From positions 7,068,001-7,132,000 of the forward strand of contig NZ_CP092497.1 in NCBI RefSeq assembly GCF_022479115.1: 64,000 nucleotides of DNA, in the 5' to 3' direction. Position numbers and translations under genes: made by a program. The notes below the pieces were generated by a model. It saw nothing but the letters and a program-made list of their open reading frames with translations. It did not search any database and was not told the origin of the DNA. This document shows positions 60,230 to 64,000 of this stretch, in pieces (position 1 is the first letter of the stretch; every line of letters starts with the position of its first letter). This DNA is from Amycolatopsis sp. EV170708-02-1. Lineage in GTDB: Bacteria; Actinomycetota; Actinomycetes; Mycobacteriales; Pseudonocardiaceae.

Positions 60230-60915
60230 CCGAGGTGACCGTCGCCGACGGCTCGTTCGACGCCCCGCTCTGGCTGCCCGAATCCGGCTCCGGCCCGGGC
60301 CTGGTGCTGATCCAGGAGATCTTCGGCCTCGACGACTACCTCAAGTCGGTCGCCGCCGACCTGGCCGCCCTCGGCTACGTCGTCGCGGTGCCCGAACTGT
60401 TCTGGCGGATCTCCCCGGGCTGGTCGGCCACGCACGACGAGGCAGGCGTCTCGGCGTCGATGGCCGTCGCCGGCCAACTGGACCCGGCGAGCGCCGTCAC
60501 CGACGTGCTCGCCACTCTGGCGACGCTGCGGGCGCTGCCCGAAACCGACGGCCGCGCGGGCGTCTTCGGCTTCTGCCTCGGCGGCTCGATGGCCTACGCG
60601 GCCGCCGCCGAAGGCGACCCGGACGTCGCGGTCTCGTACTACGGCTCGCGCGTTCCCGAGCAGCTTCCGTTGCTGGACGAGATCACCTGCCCGATCCAGT
60701 TCCAGTTCGGCGGCGCGGATCCCTACATCCCCGTCGAGGGGGTGCGCCGCCTGGCCGACGCGGTCGCCGCTCACGACGGGGCGGAGATCCACATCCACGA
60801 GGGCGCGGGGCACGCGTTCCACAACCACGTGGCGCCGATGTTCCATCAGCCGGAGCCCGCCGCGGCGGCCTGGGCGCTGACGCTGGAGTTCCTGGGGCGG
60901 ACCTTCCCGGCTTGA
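60226..60915 (+). CDS. Dienelactone hydrolase family protein
   Basis: A 229-residue alpha/beta hydrolase of the dienelactone hydrolase type, with the cysteine nucleophile in GFCLGG (Cys117), acid in GGADPYIP and His in GAGHAFHNH. EIFGLDDYLKSVAADLAALGYVVAVPELF matches the family N-terminus. Dienelactone hydrolase opens lactones in aromatic catabolism, but many members act on other esters or carbamates. It is coupled to the arginase-like gene by a 4-base overlap, so the two enzymes probably act in the same small pathway. Confidence 0.9.
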   Translation: MTEVTVADGSFDAPLWLPESGSGPGLVLIQEIFGLDDYLKSVAADLAALGYVVAVPELFWRISPGWSATHDEAGVSASMAVAGQLDPASAVTDVLATLATLRALPETDGRAGVFGFCLGGSMAYAAAAEGDPDVAVSYYGSRVPEQLPLLDEITCPIQFQFGGADPYIPVEGVRRLADAVAAHDGAEIHIHEGAGHAFHNHVAPMFHQPEPAAAAWALTLEFLGRTFPA

Positions 60916-60964
60916 GGTGGCCGGACACCGGAATATGTCGGTGCCTCCCGGTAGTTTCCCCACC

Positions 60965-61759
60965 ATGGCCACATTGGTGAGTTTTCACGCCCACCCCGAC
61001 GACGAGTGCATCGTCGCGGGTGGCGTCATGCGCAAGGCCTTCGAGGAAGGTCACCGTGTCGTGCTCGTCGTCGCGACCAGGGGGGAGGTCGGCGAGGTGC
61101 CGGACGGTTTCCTCGACGACGGAGAGGAGTTGTGGCAGCGCCGCGTGCAGGAGACGCACGCATCCGCCGAGGTCCTGGGGGCCAAACGCGTGGAGTTCCT
61201 GGGGTACACCGATTCCGGCATGATGGGCGAGCCGCGCAACGAAGTGCCCGGCACGTTCTGGCAGGCCGACGTCGAGGAGGCCGCGCAGCGGCTGGCCGCG
61301 ATCCTGCGCGAGGAGGAGGCCGACGTCCTGACCGTCTACGACGACAACGGCGGCTACGGGCATCCGGACCACATCCAGGTGCATCGCGTCGGGATGCGCG
61401 CGGCCGAGCTGGCGGGCACGCCGCGGGTCTACGAGGCGACCAGCAACAGCGACGAGATGCGCCGCGGCATGGAGGAGGCGGTGCGGACCGGGCAGATGAA
61501 GGCCGAGGACCTTCCCGATTTCGAGGACGGGTCCGAATTCGGCAAGCCGGAGGCGATCCTGACGGCGAGGGTCGACGTCACCGCGTACCTGCCGGCCAAG
61601 CGGGCCGCGATGCGCGCGCACGCCAGTCAGATCAGCGAGGATTCGTTCTTCCTCGCGATGCCCGACGAGGCCTTCGCGCAGGCGTTCGGCGTCGAGTGGT
61701 TCATCCGTGCCGGGCAGGGTCCGGGCATCACGGAGACCGACCTCATGGCGGGTCTCTGA
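60965..61759 (+). CDS. PIG-L family deacetylase
   Basis: A 264-residue zinc amidase of the PIG-L/LmbE family, with zinc ligands in AHPDDE (residues 9-14) and HPDH (about 142-145). The family includes MshB and Mca of mycothiol metabolism, which actinomycetes use in place of glutathione; length and N-terminus are consistent with that group, but a role in other N-acetylglucosaminyl compounds is possible. ATG at 60965. It ends just before a long hairpin shared with the convergent RidA gene. Confidence 0.88.
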   Translation: MATLVSFHAHPDDECIVAGGVMRKAFEEGHRVVLVVATRGEVGEVPDGFLDDGEELWQRRVQETHASAEVLGAKRVEFLGYTDSGMMGEPRNEVPGTFWQADVEEAAQRLAAILREEEADVLTVYDDNGGYGHPDHIQVHRVGMRAAELAGTPRVYEATSNSDEMRRGMEEAVRTGQMKAEDLPDFEDGSEFGKPEAILTARVDVTAYLPAKRAAMRAHASQISEDSFFLAMPDEAFAQAFGVEWFIRAGQGPGITETDLMAGL

Positions 61760-61762
61760 GTT

Positions 61763-61810
61763 CCTCGTGAGTGGCTAGGACGGCTCTAACCGTCCTAGCC
61801 ACTCACGAGG
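61763..61810. terminator. CGTGAGTGG-family hairpin, third copy
   Basis: CCTCGTGAGTGGCTAGGACG and its complement fold with one G-T-type mismatch near the tip. Relative to the copy at 24825-24880, TAAGG/CCTTA has become CTAGG/CCTAG, so two base pairs changed on both sides together. It lies between convergent PIG-L and RidA genes. Confidence 0.9.
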
Positions 61811-61828
61811 CGCAAGGCGGCAGCGGGG

Positions 61829-62227
61829 TCAGGCCGTGGCGGCGGTGACGTCGAGTTCGACGAGCTGCCCGGGGTAGCCGAGCTGCGCGACGCCGAGCAG
61901 GGTGCTCGCGGTGGTGAAGGCCTCCCCGATCGCCGACTCGACGAACCGGTCCCACACCGCCGAAAGCACGTCCGCGTCCGGCGTCACCACGTAGATCACC
62001 GTGCGCACCACGTCCGCCGGGGTCGCCTTGGCGAAGGCGAGCGCGGCGGCGGTGTTCGCGACCACCTGGTCGACCTGGGCGAGCACATCGCCTTCGACGA
62101 CCTTGCCGTCTTCGGTGAGCGGGCACTGGCCGGCGAGGTGGACGTCCCTCCGGCCTTCGACGATGGTCACGTGGTGGTAGGTCGGTGTGGGGTGCAGACC
62201 GGGCGGATGGTGGCGTTCAATGGTCAC
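61829..62227 (-). CDS. RidA family protein
   Basis: A 132-residue YjgF/YER057c/UK114-type protein. The RidA fold signature is seen in HHVTIVEGRRDVHLAGQCP, the trimer-interface DVLAQVDQVVANTAAALAFAKATPADVVRTVIYVV and the C-terminal LGVAQLGYPGQLVELDVTA. The catalytic Arg of true RidA (in the GRxP-like region) is not evident, so it may bind rather than deaminate imines. GTG at 62227 follows GAGGA by eight bases and gives the standard TIERxxPPGLHP start. Divergent from mtnA. Confidence 0.85.
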   Translation of the reverse strand: MTIERHHPPGLHPTPTYHHVTIVEGRRDVHLAGQCPLTEDGKVVEGDVLAQVDQVVANTAAALAFAKATPADVVRTVIYVVTPDADVLSAVWDRFVESAIGEAFTTASTLLGVAQLGYPGQLVELDVTAATA

Positions 62228-62284
62228 GAACCGCATCCTCACCGAGGCGGTCGCGACGGGACAACCGGATTTCACGGGGGAGCC

Positions 62285-63250
62285 ATGCGCAGGACGATCG
62301 ACTGGACCGGGGACGCGGTCACGATCATCGACCAGACCCTCCTTCCCGCCGAGTATCGCGTGCTCGAACTGCGCACGGTCGGCGAACTCGTCGCCGCCAT
62401 CCAGCGGCTCGCGGTGCGCGGGGCACCGGCGCTCGGCGCGGCGGGGGCGCTCGGCGTCGTGCTCGCCACCCGCGCGCAAGGCGACGTCGAGGCCGAGGCG
62501 CGCCGCGTCGCCCAGGCCCGGCCGACCGCGGTCAACCTGAGCTGGGGCGTCTCCCGCGCCCTCGCGAAGCTGCCGGAGGGGCCGGAAGCCGTCCTCGCCG
62601 AAGCCCTCGCGATCCTCGACGAGGACGAACGGATCAACCACGAAGCCTCCCGGCTGGCGGCGGACGTGGTGATCGAACACTGCGGGCGGCGGCCGTTGCG
62701 GCTGCTGAGCCACTGCAACGCCGGTCACCTCGCGACAGTCGCCTGGGGCAGCGCGCTCGGCGTCGTCTGGCATCTGCAGGCCCGCGGCCTGGTCGAGTCC
62801 GTGCTCGTCGACGAGACCCGGCCCCTGCTGCAGGGCGCCCGCCTGACCGCCTGGGAACTGGCCGAAGCCGGTGTCCCGTACCGGATCCAGCCCGACGGAG
62901 CGGCCGCCGCGGCGATGAGCCGCGGCCTGGTCGACTGCGTGCTCGTCGGCGCCGACCGGATCGCCGCCAACGGCGACGTCGCCAACAAGATCGGCACCTA
63001 CGGCCTGGCGATCGCGGCGAAGCACCACGGAATTCCCTTCGTGGTCGTCGCCCCTTCGTCCACTGTGGACACCGCGATGTCGGACGGCGCCGGGATCGTG
63101 ATCGAGGAACGCGATCCCGGCGAGGTCCTGGCCTTCGGCGGTACGAAGGTCGCGCCCGAAGGCGCGGAGGTGTTCAACCCGGCCTTCGACGTGACGCCGC
63201 ACGAGCTGATCACCGCGGTGGTGACCGAACAAGGAATCCTGAAGGCCTAG
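62285..63250 (+). CDS. mtnA: S-methyl-5-thioribose-1-phosphate isomerase
   Basis: A 321-residue eIF2B-like isomerase of the methionine salvage pathway, which converts methylthioribose-1-phosphate to methylthioribulose-1-phosphate. The catalytic Cys144 lies in LLSHCNAGHLATV and Asp224 in VLVGADRIAANGDVANKIGTYGLA; substrate-binding segments RGAPALGAAGALGV, VDETRPLLQGARLTAWEL and the C-terminal FNPAFDVTPHELITAVVTEQGI are complete. The ATG follows GGGGGAG. No other salvage genes lie in the window. Its stop overlaps the convergent Eis-like gene by four bases. Confidence 0.93.
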   Translation: MRRTIDWTGDAVTIIDQTLLPAEYRVLELRTVGELVAAIQRLAVRGAPALGAAGALGVVLATRAQGDVEAEARRVAQARPTAVNLSWGVSRALAKLPEGPEAVLAEALAILDEDERINHEASRLAADVVIEHCGRRPLRLLSHCNAGHLATVAWGSALGVVWHLQARGLVESVLVDETRPLLQGARLTAWELAEAGVPYRIQPDGAAAAAMSRGLVDCVLVGADRIAANGDVANKIGTYGLAIAAKHHGIPFVVVAPSSTVDTAMSDGAGIVIEERDPGEVLAFGGTKVAPEGAEVFNPAFDVTPHELITAVVTEQGILKA

Positions 63251-64000
63251 AAGGATTCCAGGCAGGAGGGCTCACGGTCGCCGGCGAACGCCGCCGTCGC
63301 CCGCGAAACCGCGCCGGCGGTCCGCTCCTTGATCCGGCCCGCCGCGGACAGGGTGCTCGGCCTGGTGCCGCCGAGGAAGATCGCGCCGAGGTCGGTGACG
63401 TCCAGTTCGAGATCCGGCGCGTCCTCCACCCGCGTCACCTCCGCGTGGCCGTCCGCGCCGGCGACGAGCCGCCAGTTCCCGGTGTTCCACGGGCAGAAGG
63501 CGTCGCGGACGCCGAACACCAGGTCCACCGGGGCGTTGTAGTGCCGAGTGACCAGGGCCCGATCGACGTCGACGAGCCGCAGCCACAGGGAGTCGCCACC
63601 GGACCGGGTCATGGCGCGCGGGTTGGCGAGCAGATGGACGAGCGGTTCGTCGAGGGCGGCCAGCACCTCCACCGTGACGACGAGGTCGTAGTCGAGCAGG
63701 AAGCGGTACAGCGTCGCGTACGCCTCCGGCGTGGTCGCGACCAGCTCCTGCACGCTCAGGATCCCTCGCGGGCCTTCCTCGTTCCAGTCGTTCTTCACCC
63801 GGTAGATCACGTAGCCGTCGGGCAGGACGGCGAACCGCAGCGCGGTCGCGCCGTTCCTCCGCCGCTCCGGGTCGTCGAGGTTGAACTCCCACGTCGCCCC
63901 GGGCCGGTCCAGCGCGCCGACCCGTTGGGGCGCTTCCTTTTCGTAGATCGCCTTGATCAGCGGGATCGCCTGCTCGCGGCCGACTTCGCGTACTCGCTCG
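63247..64000 (-). CDS. Eis-like GNAT N-acetyltransferase, 5' end beyond the window
   Basis: The visible 251 residues are the central and C-terminal part of an Eis-type (enhanced intracellular survival) acetyltransferase. The frame is open across the whole interval, so the gene continues past 64000. Recognisable are RVGALDRPGATWEFNLDDPERRRNG, VIYRVKNDWNEEGPRGILSVQELVATTPEAYATLYRFLLDYDL, and the sterol-carrier-like C-terminus ending ATAAFAGDREPSCLESF with the terminal carboxylate that acts as the catalytic base in Eis. Family members acetylate aminoglycosides and protein lysines. A GTG at 63810 is internal, not the start. Confidence 0.85.
   Translation of the reverse strand, partial: ERVREVGREQAIPLIKAIYEKEAPQRVGALDRPGATWEFNLDDPERRRNGATALRFAVLPDGYVIYRVKNDWNEEGPRGILSVQELVATTPEAYATLYRFLLDYDLVVTVEVLAALDEPLVHLLANPRAMTRSGGDSLWLRLVDVDRALVTRHYNAPVDLVFGVRDAFCPWNTGNWRLVAGADGHAEVTRVEDAPDLELDVTDLGAIFLGGTRPSTLSAAGRIKERTAGAVSRATAAFAGDREPSCLESF

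Overview
The window is GC-rich DNA (roughly 70% G+C) with many GTG/TTG starts, tight 4-base gene overlaps (ATGA, GTGA, TTGA) and gene types typical of mycelial actinomycetes: F420-type reductase, DUF5302, GPP34, WYL and tandem HxlR regulators, VanW, mycothiol-era PIG-L hydrolase, GH46 chitosanase and a subtilisin. The whole picture fits a Pseudonocardiaceae chromosome, most likely Amycolatopsis-like. No rRNA, tRNA, phage or CRISPR was seen; one insertion sequence is present. This is chromosome of mainly metabolic and regulatory genes.

Layout. 1-4.6 kb: proline iminopeptidase joined in frame to a deazaflavin-type reductase, then a LacI regulator with a perfect palindromic operator in front of a two-gene sugar operon (DUF993 and TIM-barrel isomerase). 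4.6-10.8 kb: nitrilase-fold acyltransferase, then a response regulator and its sensor kinase separated by an inverted three-gene ABC export operon. 11-18 kb: two TetR regulators, a hydrolase, a carotenoid oxygenase facing a tandem HxlR regulator, and an amino-acid dehydrogenase. 18-25 kb: a tryptophan/anthranilate island. A leftward operon (PaaX-like regulator, 58-codon linker ORF, tryptophan 2,3-dioxygenase, kynureninase) and a rightward operon (creatininase-fold amidase, aryl-CoA ligase, SDR, enoyl-CoA hydratase) share a 48-base promoter region containing an inverted repeat. Together they would take tryptophan to anthranilate and on to an aryl-CoA thioester.

25-36 kb: WYL regulator and VOC protein, SMP-30 lactonase, a three-gene leftward operon (SDR, phosphotransferase, histidine phosphatase), secreted subtilisin, HTH regulator, acyl-CoA synthetase, PolA-like polymerase. 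36-45 kb: HrpA helicase, FMN hydroxyacid oxidase, cation/proton antiporter with a small membrane protein, APC permease, GPP34. 45-50 kb: secreted cysteine protein, ArsR-type regulator, chitosanase, and an IS481-like element inserted exactly into a hairpin. 50-64 kb: PHP and metallophosphatase, GntR regulator divergent from a sugar-acid dehydratase, VanW, MFS, GGDEF, TrpB2, arginase-family plus dienelactone hydrolase pair, PIG-L, RidA, MtnA and an Eis-type acetyltransferase that runs off the end.

Three points matter to anyone using the sequence. First, four genes (creatininase, HrpA, FMN oxidase, small membrane protein) each become whole if one G or C is added to a short homopolymer, so the assembly probably carries systematic one-base deletions. 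Second, a near-palindromic 13-mer GTCCAYTGTGGAC recurs inside coding regions in one fixed codon phase. Third, most convergent gene pairs are separated by long perfect hairpins, some belonging to a repeated family whose arms show compensatory changes.
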